Shown: positions 8,807-17,562, counted from the stretch's first letter. The stretch is 64,000 nucleotides of DNA from Clostridia bacterium (GCA_004347685.1 SLTJ01000025.1:23112-87111), one strand, 5' to 3'. A program made the numbers and translations. Notes: generated from the sequence alone by a model not told the origin.

Positions 8807-10471
8807 ATGAAAATCAACCGGAGGTTCTGCACTCAACCAAGAAAAGCCCGCCGGGACAACCGCAGGCGGCCGCGTGTCTCTGCGGCCTTACTGGTGGTAC
8901 TGTGGCTCTCTTTTGCGGTCGGGTGCGCCAGGATAAGTCCGGCTCCGGAGGAGTCCCGGCCAGGGCGGGAGACGGCTACCTTTACGGCCGTGCGGGTACA
9001 GTTGCCCGGAGAGGTGACCACCCTGGACCCGGCCCGGGCGCAGACCCTGGCTGAGAGGGAAGTGGCCTCCCTGCTTTTCGCTAACCTGGTACGTCTGGAC
9101 GGGATAACCCTGGAGCCGCTCCCGGCCCTGGCGGAGAAATGGTCTGTTTCCCCGGACGGGCTCACCTACACCTTCACCCTGCGCCAGGAGGCCAGGTTTG
9201 CCGGCGGCCGGGCAATGACGGCGGCCGACTGGAAATACTCGTGGGAAAGGGCCTTGCACCCGGCCACCGCCTCCCCCACCGCACCCGCCGTCCTAGGAAA
9301 CATCGCCGGCGCCGACGCTTACCGTTCCGGGACCGCTCCTGAGATAAGTGGTCTGCAGGCCCCTGACCAATATACCCTGACCGTGACCCTGGTTTCGCCG
9401 GACCGTGACTTCCCGCGGCGCCTGGCCCACCCGGCCGCAGCGGTGGTAGATTCCTGGGCCGTATCCGGCCAGGAACCGGACCCGGGCCAGCCCGCCGGGG
9501 CAGACGTTAAGCCCGGGGCGCCTGGGGAAAGTGGCCCTTATTTCCTGGCCGAATGGGTGGATAGCGGGCACATATCCCTGGGAAAAAACCAGTCTTATCC
9601 CCTGCCCCTCCCCCAGGCCCCGGACAGGATCGAATTTCGGCGGCAGGATGATAGTTTTGCCGCCATGGTAGACCTGGAGGCTGCCCGCCTGGACCTGGCG
9701 CAGGATCTCTCGCCTGACGACCTGGGCAAGCTGGCCGCAGATCCCTTCTGGACCAACAACATCTCCTTTACCCATTTGCTGGCCACCAAGGTGCTGGTCC
9801 TCAACCCAGCCAACCGGGCCGTGGACGACTTTCTAGTACGGCGGGCCATATTCCTGGCCTTGGACCGGGAGAAACTGGCCGCCTCCCTGGGCGAGATGGC
9901 CCGCCCGGCCGCTGGCCTCACCCCGCCCGCACCCGGTACCGGCTCCGGAAACATCTCCGGGGCTGACCCGGGCGCGAGCCGGGCCCTGCTGCAGCAGTAC
10001 ACCATCGCGCGGCCGGCGGGCGTGCCCGCGCTGGAACTGGGCTATACCTCCGGAGCCGAAAATAGCCTCCTGGCCCGCGGCGTGCAGGATCAATTGGCCG
10101 CCATCGGGTTAAAGGTGCGGTTGTCCGCCCTTCCCCTGGAAGAACTACGGCCGCGGGTGGCGGATGGCAGCCTGGCCCTGTACCTGGCCACCGCCAACCC
10201 CGTAGCGCCCGGCACCGAAGTTGCCCTGCTCGACCAGCCGCTGCCGGCCCTGGTGCCGGGAAGAAGGGGCCTCGCCGGCCCCGGAGACCTTCCGTCTCCC
10301 ACGGGCATCCCCGCCGGCGGACAGGCAGCCACTCTAACCGCCATCGAGCAGGGTTACCTCATCCCTCTGGTTTATCCCCGCCTACCGGTAATAACCCGGC
10401 CAGAAACGCCCCATCTGGGAATAGGCCCCATGGGAGAAATAGGAGCAGACGTATACCAACCCCGGCAGTAA
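8807..10471 (+). CDS. Solute-binding lipoprotein, family 5 (oligopeptide type)
   Basis: A lipoprotein of about 554 residues with a long basic N-region, a hydrophobic core and a lipobox (FAVGC). The extracellular part begins like DppA/OppA: LPGEVTTLDPARAQTLAEREVASLLFANLVRLDG, then LAEKWSVSPDGLTYTFTLRQEARFAGGRAMTAADWKYSWERAL, which are hallmarks of SBP_bac_5. An in-frame GTG at 8756 is a possible earlier start; ATG 8807 gives a more usual signal peptide. No permease or ATPase genes of an importer lie nearby, so it is an orphan binding protein, perhaps sharing a distant transporter. It ends 100 or so bases before a MctB-like gene. Confidence 0.85.
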   Translation: MKINRRFCTQPRKARRDNRRRPRVSAALLVVLWLSFAVGCARISPAPEESRPGRETATFTAVRVQLPGEVTTLDPARAQTLAEREVASLLFANLVRLDGITLEPLPALAEKWSVSPDGLTYTFTLRQEARFAGGRAMTAADWKYSWERALHPATASPTAPAVLGNIAGADAYRSGTAPEISGLQAPDQYTLTVTLVSPDRDFPRRLAHPAAAVVDSWAVSGQEPDPGQPAGADVKPGAPGESGPYFLAEWVDSGHISLGKNQSYPLPLPQAPDRIEFRRQDDSFAAMVDLEAARLDLAQDLSPDDLGKLAADPFWTNNISFTHLLATKVLVLNPANRAVDDFLVRRAIFLALDREKLAASLGEMARPAAGLTPPAPGTGSGNISGADPGASRALLQQYTIARPAGVPALELGYTSGAENSLLARGVQDQLAAIGLKVRLSALPLEELRPRVADGSLALYLATANPVAPGTEVALLDQPLPALVPGRRGLAGPGDLPSPTGIPAGGQAATLTAIEQGYLIPLVYPRLPVITRPETPHLGIGPMGEIGADVYQPRQ

Positions 10472-10583
10472 TGTAGACTATGGATTGGTAAATTGTATTC
10501 GTAAGGAGGATAGCCCGGCCGGGGCCGCGGAATTTGCGCTCGATCCCCGGTTCCACCACGGTTTGGCTTCGGCCGGGGGCACC

Positions 10584-11486
10584 GTGTTTGACTGGAAATA
10601 CCATGTCATCTCCCTGGCCGCCGTTTTCCTGGCCCTGGGCCTGGGTCTCCTCCTGGGGACTACTCTGCTGGGCAATGACGTGCTGGTCCAGCAACAACAA
10701 AAGGTAATCGCCTCCCTGGAGAACAACCTGCAGTCCCTGGTGCAGGAAAACCGTGGCCACCAGGAACAACTAAACGCCTTGACCAAGCAACTGGCCAGGT
10801 ACGAGGAGTTCAGCCGGAGCGCCGCCGCCTTTATCGCCGGGCAGCGGTTGTCCGGGACCAAAGTAGCGGTGGCGACCACAGCCGACTACCCTATTCCGCC
10901 GGAGGTGGCGAGCACCCTGCAACGGGCCGGGGCGGAAATCCTCTCCGTGACCAACTTCTCCTTCCTTACTGCCGGCGACCAGACCTGGGAGGCGGCGGTC
11001 CAGGAAGCGCTGGCCAGCGAGGCGGCAGAACCCGGAGGCGAGGTGAAGAGCCTGGCCCAACAGGTGGCCCGGGGGATAGCCGGCACCGGGCAGCAGGGAT
11101 TCCTTGCCCAGGCCCAGGGCCGGGGGCTGGTCTCTGTTTCCGGCGCCTGGGGACCAGCTCCGGACAAAGTACTGATCATCGGCGGCTCCCAGAAGCCGGG
11201 CGGACCCGGAGAGGAGATAGCCACGGCCCTGGCCGATTACTTCCTCCACCACGGGATAGAAGTAGTGGCAGCAGAAACCAGCACCGCCCGTTCCTTTACC
11301 CGCGCCTATCGCTCCCTGCGCGTTACCACTGTAGATAACGTAGAGACCCCCCCCGGCCAGGCCGCCCTGGTGCTGGCCCTGGCCGGTTACCAGGGCCATT
11401 TCGGGGTGAAGGAAGGCGCTGACGGCCTCCTGCCGCCCCCGCCCGAACTCGCCGGACCGCCGCCCAGCCGGAAGAAAGAAGAATAA
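10584..11486 (+). CDS. MctB-like membrane protein (annotated in the family as copper transporter)
   Basis: About 300 residues. The start region WKYHVISLAAVFLALGLGLLLGTTLLG is the conserved N-terminal membrane anchor of the MctB/Rv1698 family. A coiled-coil stretch follows (about 35-80, QQQQKVIASLENNLQSL), then a globular extracytoplasmic domain containing TKVAVATTADY and DKVLIIGGSQKPGG. GTG 10584 matches the family's usual beginning. A TTG at 10485 and a good AAGGAGGA at 10503 leave a longer form possible. The copper role is known only for the mycobacterial protein; in spore-formers the function is unclear. It is followed by tRNA-Leu. Confidence 0.65.
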   Translation: MFDWKYHVISLAAVFLALGLGLLLGTTLLGNDVLVQQQQKVIASLENNLQSLVQENRGHQEQLNALTKQLARYEEFSRSAAAFIAGQRLSGTKVAVATTADYPIPPEVASTLQRAGAEILSVTNFSFLTAGDQTWEAAVQEALASEAAEPGGEVKSLAQQVARGIAGTGQQGFLAQAQGRGLVSVSGAWGPAPDKVLIIGGSQKPGGPGEEIATALADYFLHHGIEVVAAETSTARSFTRAYRSLRVTTVDNVETPPGQAALVLALAGYQGHFGVKEGADGLLPPPPELAGPPPSRKKEE

Positions 11487-11583
11487 CCGCCAGGGCCCGA
11501 TACTTCGGCCGACAACCAATCCCCTCGGTCAATATCACGCCCTTATTCCACCAGAGAGGCTTAAATCACCGCAAACCGCCGTC

Positions 11584-11612
11584 TTGACTTGCCCCGAAGA
11601 ATGTGCTAATAT
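11584..11612 (+). promoter_or_regulatory. Predicted promoter of tRNA-Leu
   Basis: TTGACT (11584-11589) and TAATAT (11607-11612) are separated by 17 bases. The predicted start, near 11619, is about 14 bases before the mature tRNA. Confidence 0.6.
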
Positions 11613-11632
11613 ACCGGACAGATAAAAGATAC

Positions 11633-11717
11633 GTCGGAGTGGCGGAACAGGCAGACGCGTACGTTTGAGGGGCGTATGGCAACAGCCGTGGGGGTTCAAG
11701 TCCCCCCTCCGACACCA
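11633..11717 (+). tRNA. tRNA-Leu (anticodon GAG)
   Basis: A class II tRNA of 85 bases including an encoded CCA. The acceptor stem GTCGGAG (11633-11639) pairs with CTCCGAC (11707-11713). The anticodon stem TACGT/GCGTA closes the loop TTGAGGG, which places GAG at positions 34-36 and reads CUC/CUU leucine codons. A long variable arm follows, and the T-arm is GGGGG TTCAAGT CCCCC. It has its own promoter just upstream. Confidence 0.95.
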
Positions 11718-11723
11718 ACCTTA

Positions 11724-11893
11724 TCCGCACCAAGGATAATCTTGAAGGTGACATCGACGCGGTCACGAAACACCTTACAGGCGCGTAGCCTGGCCCCCAG
11801 CACTTCGTAGTCCAGGGCCCCGTCTTCCACCGCCTTGACGATGTTCTCTATTTTCCCCTCCACTTCGGTGCTCTGCATGGATGCCTTTGACAT
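11724..11893 (-). pseudogene. Possible scrap of a serine recombinase C-terminus
   Basis: The minus-strand frame reads EVEGKIENIVKAVEDGALDYEVLGARL and then [13 protein letters not shown]. The first part resembles the coiled linker, and the second the final beta-strand region, of large serine recombinases, with the sequence between them missing. It is only about 56 residues long and abuts tRNA-Leu, a common integration target. The assignment is by resemblance only; it could also be an unrelated short frame. Confidence 0.3.
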
Positions 11894-11962
11894 TACCAGA
11901 TTTTTTGCCTCAATATGCGGAAGTTGGGCTTAATCAAAAAAGCACCACCAGCACGACGGGGC

Positions 11963-12010
11963 TTGCAATGTTACATTGAGTGTGATATTATATCATGTGA
12001 AGCGTGATAT
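11963..12010 (+). promoter_or_regulatory. Promoter overlapped by a palindromic operator
   Basis: TTGCAA (11963-11968) and TATTAT (11986-11991) are spaced 17 bases apart. The -10 lies inside a perfect palindrome, TGATAT-T-ATATCA (11983-11995), and its half-site GTGATAT recurs at 12004-12010. The layout suits a repressor that blocks this promoter. Confidence 0.55.
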
Positions 12011-12025
12011 TTAGGAGTGGTCGTA

Positions 12026-12133
12026 ATGCCAGGCAAACTGTTTCCCACCGGCGGCCCTGTTCCCGAAGAGGATATTAGTGTGGCCTACGCCCGGTACCTG
12101 CGGGAGCAGGCCGAACGGCGCGGCGACTGGTAA
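12026..12133 (+). CDS. Small protein of 35 residues, function unknown
   Basis: ATG at 12026 follows an AGGAG site by eight bases and opens a 35-codon frame, MPGKLFPTGGPVPEED and then a charged helix ending RREGD-like (ERRGDW). It lies between a promoter/operator and a strong terminator, with no other frame in the unit. The TGGPVP stretch recalls the N-terminus of some AAA-type ATPases, so it may be a gene remnant. It may equally be a real regulated mini-gene. Confidence 0.35.
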   Translation: MPGKLFPTGGPVPEEDISVAYARYLREQAERRGDW

Positions 12134-12217
12134 TATTGCGGAAGCAGAAGGAGACCTGACCCGACCGGCCGCCCCAGTTTCGCAGCAACTACTGCCGGTA
12201 GCCATTAAGGGTATAAG

Positions 12218-12254
12218 AAAACCCCGCAGACACAAGCGCTACGAGGTTTTTTGC
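12218..12254 (+). terminator. Bidirectional intrinsic terminator
   Basis: AAAACCCCGCAG (12218-12229) pairs along 12 positions, counting G-U pairs, with CTACGAGGTTTT (12239-12250) around a nine-base loop. On the plus strand it is followed by further T residues; on the minus strand it also ends in a U-run. It can end the mini-gene transcript and that of the anti-sigma gene coming the other way. Confidence 0.7.
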
Positions 12255-12343
12255 TTTTCCCTGGCCAAGCGGCATCCCCGACCGGGATAAAATTTTACGG
12301 TCATGGTTCCAGGGGGACGGGTTACCCGCTATGAACCCGGGTC

Positions 12344-13594
12344 TTACCTGCCCGGCGCCGCCGGCTCACGGCCCTGCAGGGTGATGTTAATCACGCCCCA
12401 GGAAAACTGCTCTTCCAGGTTCTTCAGCTCTTGTTCCCGTGCCAGTTTCTGCTGCTCCACCAAGGCGAGGAGCTGGCGCACGTAGGCCGTGCCCTGGCCG
12501 CCCTGTAGCTGCTGGCGGTAACTGGCAGCCTCCTTTTCGAGGCTCTGCAGTTTGCTCAGGGTCTGCTGGTACTGGGCGCTCAGGTCGGGTTCTTCCACCG
12601 TCACTGCCACCGGCACGCCCACAGCTTTAATTGTCTCCAGGGTTTCGGTGAATCTCTCAGGTGGTACCAGCACGCTCACCGGCCCGGCTGCCGCGGTATA
12701 CGATACCTCCACCCTGCCTCCGGCCGTCTGGGCCGCAGCGGCAATCCTGTTCCGAGCCACGTCCGGGTTGTTTACTTGCAAAGTGAGGCTGGCCCGGTGG
12801 GCCACCGGCACTGTTGTCTGGACTGGGGCTGCAGGCTCCGCCCCGCGCTGTTCTTGCACTCCGGCTGCGGTTACCTCGCGGGAAACACTGCCGGTGCTGT
12901 CGCCGTCACCCTTCGCTGCCGGCCCTGTCACCGGGGTACCCCCGGCTTGACCGGAAATCGCAGCCTCGCCCTCTGATGTCGGCTTGGTCTGTGGCTGGCC
13001 GGCCCCCTTGTCACCCTCTTTATCGTTCCCGCCCACTCTACCCGGGAGGGCCGCGCCGTCACTTCCCGGGCCCTCCGAGGTAACCGCTCCCCCTCCCGGC
13101 GCGACTGGCGGCTGGCTGCCGGGGGTCCGCCCGCCACCCTGAAGGCGAGCATCCATATCCAGCCGGGAAACAGAATCCGTCCCCGTCCCAGCCCGCGTCT
13201 CCTCGTTCAGCGCCACGGTGACACCCGCCTGACCGTTGCCGGCTACGTGACGTACCAGGGCCGGACCCAGGAAGTTCAAGGAAAATACCACTAGCAGGAT
13301 GGCTGCCGCCGCACCGGCCAGGGGCCAAAGCACCCGCCGGCGCTCGGCCCCCACCCGCTGCCTTCTTCGCACCTCGGACATCCGACCCTGCAGGGTAGCG
13401 ACCAGGTGTGGCGGCGGCGTAACGCTAGGCAAAGTCCGCAGCATATCTCTTACCACCTGCAGCCCGGCCAGAGCCTCGCGGCACGTGACGCAGGCGGCCA
13501 CATGGCCCTCTACTTCTGTGGTCCTTGCTGCCGGAAGCTCTCGGTCCAGATAGGCCGACAGCTCATCTTCAACCAGCCAATCGCAGGTTGCCAT
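12344..13594 (-). CDS. Anti-sigma factor: zinc-finger N-terminus fused to a DUF4349-like domain
   Basis: A 416-residue membrane protein. Residues about 5-45 form an anti-sigma zinc finger (HVAACVTC), which binds and silences the partner sigma factor on the cytoplasmic side. A membrane segment near residues 88-112 (WPLAGAAAAILLVVFSLNFLG) is followed by a long Gly/Pro/Thr-rich linker. The outer part (about 270-410) resembles DUF4349: HRASLTLQVNNPDVARNRI, then VSVLVPPERFTETLETI and a coiled-coil ending. It lies 15 bases after the sigma gene. The fusion suggests that the DUF4349 part senses an envelope signal; that is inference. Confidence 0.82.
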   Translation of the reverse strand: MATCDWLVEDELSAYLDRELPAARTTEVEGHVAACVTCREALAGLQVVRDMLRTLPSVTPPPHLVATLQGRMSEVRRRQRVGAERRRVLWPLAGAAAAILLVVFSLNFLGPALVRHVAGNGQAGVTVALNEETRAGTGTDSVSRLDMDARLQGGGRTPGSQPPVAPGGGAVTSEGPGSDGAALPGRVGGNDKEGDKGAGQPQTKPTSEGEAAISGQAGGTPVTGPAAKGDGDSTGSVSREVTAAGVQEQRGAEPAAPVQTTVPVAHRASLTLQVNNPDVARNRIAAAAQTAGGRVEVSYTAAAGPVSVLVPPERFTETLETIKAVGVPVAVTVEEPDLSAQYQQTLSKLQSLEKEAASYRQQLQGGQGTAYVRQLLALVEQQKLAREQELKNLEEQFSWGVINITLQGREPAAPGR

Positions 13595-13609
13595 GCTTTC
13601 ACCCTCTTA

Positions 13610-14209
13610 CTACATTAGACGTAAAAAGGGGGTAAAAAGTTCCCGGTTAGCCGTGATTTTCTCCTGTAGGAGGTGCCGCCCCCGGTTCAGGCGTGACCGC
13701 ACCGTACCCTTGGAGCAGCGGAGAATGCTGGCAATCTCGTCATAGGTAAAACCCTCTATATCCCGCAAGATTACCGCCAGGCGGTATTCCCGGGGCAACT
13801 CGTTCAACAACTTTTGGATGGCCTCGCTATCAAGCCGGCTTTCCACCAGGGCTTCCGGTGATTGGGACCAGTCCTCCAGCTCCCGGTCCACCTCGCCTTG
13901 CTCCGTGGCTATGACCTCATCCAGGGAAATGCTGGGCCGCCCTGACCGCCGCCGCCGGTTATCCCGGCAAAGGTTGGTGGCGATCTGGTACAGCCAGGTC
14001 CGGAAGGTGGCTTCCTGACGGAAACCGGGCATTGACTGGTAGGCCCGGATGAATATCTCCTGCGCCAGATCGCTGGCATCTTCCCGGTTGCCGGTGTAGC
14101 GGTAGGCCAGGTTAAAGAGCGCCTTTTGATAGCGAATCACCAGGGCCTCAAAGGCGGCTGCCTCCCCGGCTTTTACCCGTTCTACCAGGTCTTCGTCGCT
14201 CAGGCTCAC
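13610..14209 (-). CDS. RNA polymerase ECF sigma factor, SigW-like
   Basis: A 199-residue sigma factor with region 2 (ALFNLAYRYTGNREDASDLAQEIFIRAYQSM, followed by FRTWLYQIATNLCRDNRRRR) and region 4 (LPREYRLAVILRDIEGFTYDEIASILRCSKGTVRSRLNRGR). GTG 14209 is chosen because GGGAGG precedes it by about seven bases and because the family normally begins just before DEDLVERV. It is cotranscribed with the zinc-finger anti-sigma factor. A TGAAAC motif on the minus strand (14274-14279) resembles an ECF -35 element, but no matching -10 was seen, so autoregulation is only suggested. Confidence 0.93.
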   Translation of the reverse strand: MSLSDEDLVERVKAGEAAAFEALVIRYQKALFNLAYRYTGNREDASDLAQEIFIRAYQSMPGFRQEATFRTWLYQIATNLCRDNRRRRSGRPSISLDEVIATEQGEVDRELEDWSQSPEALVESRLDSEAIQKLLNELPREYRLAVILRDIEGFTYDEIASILRCSKGTVRSRLNRGRHLLQEKITANRELFTPFLRLM

Positions 14210-14473
14210 ACCACAGCCTCCCTCCCGGCGGTCAAAGGTAGGAGGTCGGCCCCTGCAAAAACCCGCCGGCGGAGTTTCAAAGTCTGGCGTTCGTTCACGG
14301 ATTCGTTCATGGATAAGTAATTCGGCCACGCCGTGAATTTTCCTTGTGGAATTTGCAAGAAAGGTAATCTGCTGCCAGCCGGCAGGAGAAACCATGAAAT
14401 GGGCGAAATGTATTTCTTAGCGCAGAAAGAGCCGGCCGGGCAGCCGGCCGCGCAAACACAGGGAGGTATCAGC

Positions 14474-15331
14474 ATGCAGGTGAACAAAATAATGGTAGCC
14501 GGTGCCGGGCAGATGGGGCACGGCATTGCTCAGGTGGCGGCCCAGGCGGGCTTTACTACCTACGTCTACGATGTCAAGGATGAATTCGTCCAACGCGGCA
14601 CCGGCAACATTCGCAAGAACCTGGACCGCCAAGTAGAGAAGGGCAAACTGCCGGCAGAAACGCGGGACGCGATTGCAGCGCGGCTCATCCCTACCACCGA
14701 CTTGAACATGGCCCGGGAAGCAGACGTGGTGATCGAAGCTATTCCGGAAGATATGGAGCTGAAAAAAGACTTTTTCCGCCAGGTGGATGCTATCTGCCCG
14801 CCCCATACCGTCCTGGCTTCTAATACCTCGGCCATCCCCATCACCAAGCTGGCTGCGGCCACCGACCGCCCGGGCAAGGTGGCCGGTATGCATTTCATGA
14901 ACCCGGTACCGGTGATGCAGCTTGTGGAAATTGTGGAAGGCAACCAGACCTCCCCGGAAACCCTCCAGACTATCGAAGAGCTGGCCACAGCCTTCGGCAA
15001 AGTGTCTGTAAAGGCTAAGGATTACCCGGGCTTCCTCTCCACCCGGCTGGTGATCCCCTTTATCAATGAAGCCCTTTATTCCCTATACGAAGGCCGCGGC
15101 ACCCTGGAGGACATCGAGAAATGCGCTAAACTGGGGTTAAATCATCCCATGGGTCCCTTTGAGTGGCTGGACTTCGTAGGGCTGGACTCCATCCTGGCCA
15201 TCATGCAGAACCTGTACCAATCGTTTGGCGATACACGCTACTTCCCCTGCCCGCTGCTGGTCCAGATGGTCCAGGCCGGGCGGCTGGGCCGCAAGGTAGG
15301 CCGGGGTTTCTACGAATACAGTAATAAGTAG
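14474..15331 (+). CDS. hbd: 3-hydroxybutyryl-CoA dehydrogenase
   Basis: A 285-residue NAD(P)-dependent enzyme that interconverts acetoacetyl-CoA and 3-hydroxybutyryl-CoA. The N-terminus has the Rossmann motif GAGQMGHGIAQVAA. The catalytic histidine lies in MHFMNPVPVM with the partner glutamate in VEIVEG, and the C-terminal domain shows KDYPGFLSTRLVIPFINEA, GLNHPMGPFEWLDFVGLD and a KVGRGFYEY ending. GGAGGT stands seven bases before ATG 14474. It is divergent from the sigma gene and stands alone. Its usual partner, a thiolase, is encoded 11 kb away, so the pair could serve butyrate-type or beta-oxidation metabolism. Confidence 0.94.
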   Translation: MQVNKIMVAGAGQMGHGIAQVAAQAGFTTYVYDVKDEFVQRGTGNIRKNLDRQVEKGKLPAETRDAIAARLIPTTDLNMAREADVVIEAIPEDMELKKDFFRQVDAICPPHTVLASNTSAIPITKLAAATDRPGKVAGMHFMNPVPVMQLVEIVEGNQTSPETLQTIEELATAFGKVSVKAKDYPGFLSTRLVIPFINEALYSLYEGRGTLEDIEKCAKLGLNHPMGPFEWLDFVGLDSILAIMQNLYQSFGDTRYFPCPLLVQMVQAGRLGRKVGRGFYEYSNK

Positions 15332-15336
15332 CCCGC

Positions 15337-15371
15337 GCCTGGGGGTATACGTCAACCCCGACAGGGCGGCC
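15337..15371. terminator. Imperfect hairpin between convergent genes
   Basis: CGCC...GGGGT and ACCCC...GGGCG can pair around a short loop, with mismatches, between the ends of hbd and dapA. No T-run is obvious, so this is a weak terminator candidate. Confidence 0.3.
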
Positions 15372-16277
15372 CTAACTTCTACCCCCCGGTCCCATCCCGG
15401 CCTGCACCAGCATCTGCCGCAAGGATTCCTCCTCGGCCGGGGTAACGTCCACCAGGGGCAGGCGCGGCCGGCCCACTGGGTGGCCCAAAAACCGCAAGGC
15501 CGCCTTGACCGGAACCGGATTGGTGGTGATAAACAGACCCTTAAAAACGGGGAACAACTGGTAGTGCAACTGCCTGGCCCGCTGTAGGTGGCCGGAGATA
15601 AAGGCCTGCACCATCTCCTGGATCTGGGGGCCGACGATGTGGGAGGCCACGCTGACCACCCCGGCCGCTCCCAGGGCCAGCATGGGCAGGGTCAGGGAAT
15701 CGTCGCCGCTGTAGATCGTCAGCTTATCCTTCACCAGACCGGCGATTTCGCTTACCTGGTCCAGACTGCCGCTGGCCTCCTTCAGGGCCACCACGTTTTC
15801 CTCCTCGGCCAGCCTGGCCACCGTCGCCGGCAGCAGGTTGGTACCGGTGCGGCCGGGGATATTGTACAGCATGACCGGCAGGGCCGTGGACCTGGCAATC
15901 TGGGTAAAGTGCCGGTACAGCCCTTCTTGGGAGGGCTTGTTATAGTACGGGACCACCAGCATTACCCCGTCTACGCCCAAGGCTTCGGCCCTGGCCGTAA
16001 GCTCAATGCTGGCGGCGGTGTTGTTGCCCCCAGTGCCGGCCAGCACCCGGGCCCGGGAGCCCACCGCTTCCTTTATCGCCTTGAACAGGGTGACCTTCTC
16101 CTCGGTACTGAGAACCGGCGATTCCCCGGTACTGCCGGAGACCACCAAGCCGTCACTACCGTTATTGACCAGGTGGTCGGCCAGTTTCTGGGCCGCTTCT
16201 ACGTCCAGGCTCTGGTCTTCCTTAAAGGGCGTAACTATGGCGGTAATCACCCGCCCGAAATCCGTCAAATCTGCCAC
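15372..16277 (-). CDS. dapA: 4-hydroxy-tetrahydrodipicolinate synthase
   Basis: About 301 residues, a TIM-barrel aldolase that condenses pyruvate with aspartate semialdehyde. Visible are [14 protein letters not shown], the [14 protein letters not shown] motif, the [14 protein letters not shown] tyrosine motif, [11 protein letters not shown], and the Schiff-base lysine in [13 protein letters not shown] 16277 is chosen because VADLTDFGR is where the family starts and because it leaves a short gap after asd. It is the last gene of an asd-dapA run and feeds both lysine and, through spoVFA/B, spore dipicolinate. Confidence 0.95.
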   Translation of the reverse strand: MADLTDFGRVITAIVTPFKEDQSLDVEAAQKLADHLVNNGSDGLVVSGSTGESPVLSTEEKVTLFKAIKEAVGSRARVLAGTGGNNTAASIELTARAEALGVDGVMLVVPYYNKPSQEGLYRHFTQIARSTALPVMLYNIPGRTGTNLLPATVARLAEEENVVALKEASGSLDQVSEIAGLVKDKLTIYSGDDSLTLPMLALGAAGVVSVASHIVGPQIQEMVQAFISGHLQRARQLHYQLFPVFKGLFITTNPVPVKAALRFLGHPVGRPRLPLVDVTPAEEESLRQMLVQAGMGPGGRS

Positions 16278-16293
16278 CGCCTTTGAATGGAAT

Positions 16294-17298
16294 CTACAGC
16301 ATCCCGTACTCCCGGAGCACCTCGGCGATCTGCACCGCATTGGTGGCCGCACCTTTGCGCAGGTTGTCGGCCACTACCCAGAGGTTAAGGCCGTTAGCCA
16401 CCGTATTATCTTCCCGGATACGGCCCACGAATACCTCATCCCGGCCGCTGGCCGTGAACGGCATGGGGTAGAGGCCTGCCGCCGGGTCATCCTGGATCAC
16501 AATGCCGGGAGCCCGCCGCAGGATCTCCCTGGCTTCGGCCGCGGCGAGTTTTTTCTCGGTTTCCACGTTCACCGCCTCGGCGTGCCCGTTTACCACCGGC
16601 ACCCGCACACAGGTGGCCGTTACCGGGATATCCGCCCCCATGATCTTATGGGTCTCGTTTACCATCTTCATTTCTTCCTTGGTCGAGCCGTCCGGGAGGA
16701 AAACGTCAATATGAGGGAACAGGTTAAAGGCGATACGCTGCGGCAGCACCGCCGGCTGTGCTTCCCGCCCCTCCAGGGCCGCCCGGATCTGCTCCAAAAG
16801 CTCGGCGATGGCGTCGCTGCCGGCTCCGGAGATGGCCTGATAGGTGCTCACCACCACCCGGCGAAGGCCGGCGGCGTCGTACAGGGGTTTCAAGGCTACC
16901 ACCATCTGGATGGTGGAGCAATTGGGGTTGGCGATAATCCCATGGTGCCCCCGCACCGCCTCGGGATTGACCTCCGGCACCACCAGAGGCACGTCCGGAT
17001 CCAGGCGGAAGGTGCTGGAATTATCAATAACCACGGCCCCGTGCCGGACCGCTTCGCCGGCAAATTCCTTGCTGGCGTCGCCTCCGGCAAACAAGGCCAG
17101 ATGCACCCCGGCAAACGAGGCGGGTGTCGTCTCTTGGACCGTCACCTCTTGCCCGGCAAAGAAAACCTTCTTCCCGGCCGAACGGCTGGTGGCCAGCACC
17201 TTGATCTCCGCCACCGGAAAATGCCGCTCGGCCAGGACCGCCAGCATGGCTTCGCCTACCGCTCCGGTTCCTACTACCGCTACATTTAATCGTGCCAT
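16294..17298 (-). CDS. asd: Aspartate-semialdehyde dehydrogenase
   Basis: About 334 residues; reduces aspartyl phosphate to the semialdehyde. It has an N-terminal Rossmann motif ([14 protein letters not shown]), the catalytic cysteine in [11 protein letters not shown], the YQAISGAG motif and the active-site histidine in [18 protein letters not shown] 17298 is taken; an in-frame ATG two codons earlier is equally possible, and neither has a clear ribosome-binding site. Just upstream is a ten-pair inverted repeat that could mask the start. It belongs to the dipicolinate/lysine block and lies upstream of dapA. Confidence 0.95.
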   Translation of the reverse strand: MARLNVAVVGTGAVGEAMLAVLAERHFPVAEIKVLATSRSAGKKVFFAGQEVTVQETTPASFAGVHLALFAGGDASKEFAGEAVRHGAVVIDNSSTFRLDPDVPLVVPEVNPEAVRGHHGIIANPNCSTIQMVVALKPLYDAAGLRRVVVSTYQAISGAGSDAIAELLEQIRAALEGREAQPAVLPQRIAFNLFPHIDVFLPDGSTKEEMKMVNETHKIMGADIPVTATCVRVPVVNGHAEAVNVETEKKLAAAEAREILRRAPGIVIQDDPAAGLYPMPFTASGRDEVFVGRIREDNTVANGLNLWVVADNLRKGAATNAVQIAEVLREYGML

Positions 17299-17310
17299 AT
17301 GCATGTGTGG

Positions 17311-17350
17311 CCTGCCGGTCGAACCACCCCTCTATTCTTTGACCGGCAGG
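17311..17350 (-). promoter_or_regulatory. Inverted repeat next to the asd start
   Basis: CCTGCCGGTC (17311-17320) and GACCGGCAGG (17341-17350) match perfectly around a 20-base loop. One arm ends 12 bases before the asd start codon, where a ribosome-binding site would be, so the fold could limit translation. Confidence 0.45.
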
Positions 17351-17385
17351 AACCGCTCGCCCTCCTTCTTCCCGCGCTCCGCCAT
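17332..17385 (-). CDS. Possible 17-residue leader peptide before asd
   Basis: An ATG preceded by AGGAGAAA opens a short frame, MAERGKKEGERFLPVKE, that ends inside the loop of the hairpin ahead of asd. It has a good ribosome-binding site but no known relative that I recognise. Translation through it would open or close the hairpin, so it might act as a leader peptide; this is speculative. Confidence 0.25.
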   Translation of the reverse strand: MAERGKKEGERFLPVKE

Positions 17386-17562
17386 TTTCTCCTGATACCT
17401 TATCATATCACCGGCCAGGATGCAACCCTCACCCGCACCGGACAGCGAGCCCGACAAAGCCTGGCGAAGTTTTGCGAGCGACTTCTTAACCCGGACTAGC
17501 CGGAGCCGATAACCGCACCTGACTTTCTTTCCATTTCGCGAAGATGTGTCGGAAGTAAGGGC

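Noticed and set aside
16006..17289. Plus-strand frame of 427 codons opposite asd/dapA
   Set aside because: It is antisense to two well-supported genes, and its composition (His, Gly, Arg, Pro) is that of a GC-rich shadow frame.
17299..17562. Lysine riboswitch upstream of asd
   Set aside because: The characteristic L-box sequence blocks are absent; the region has a single inverted repeat.
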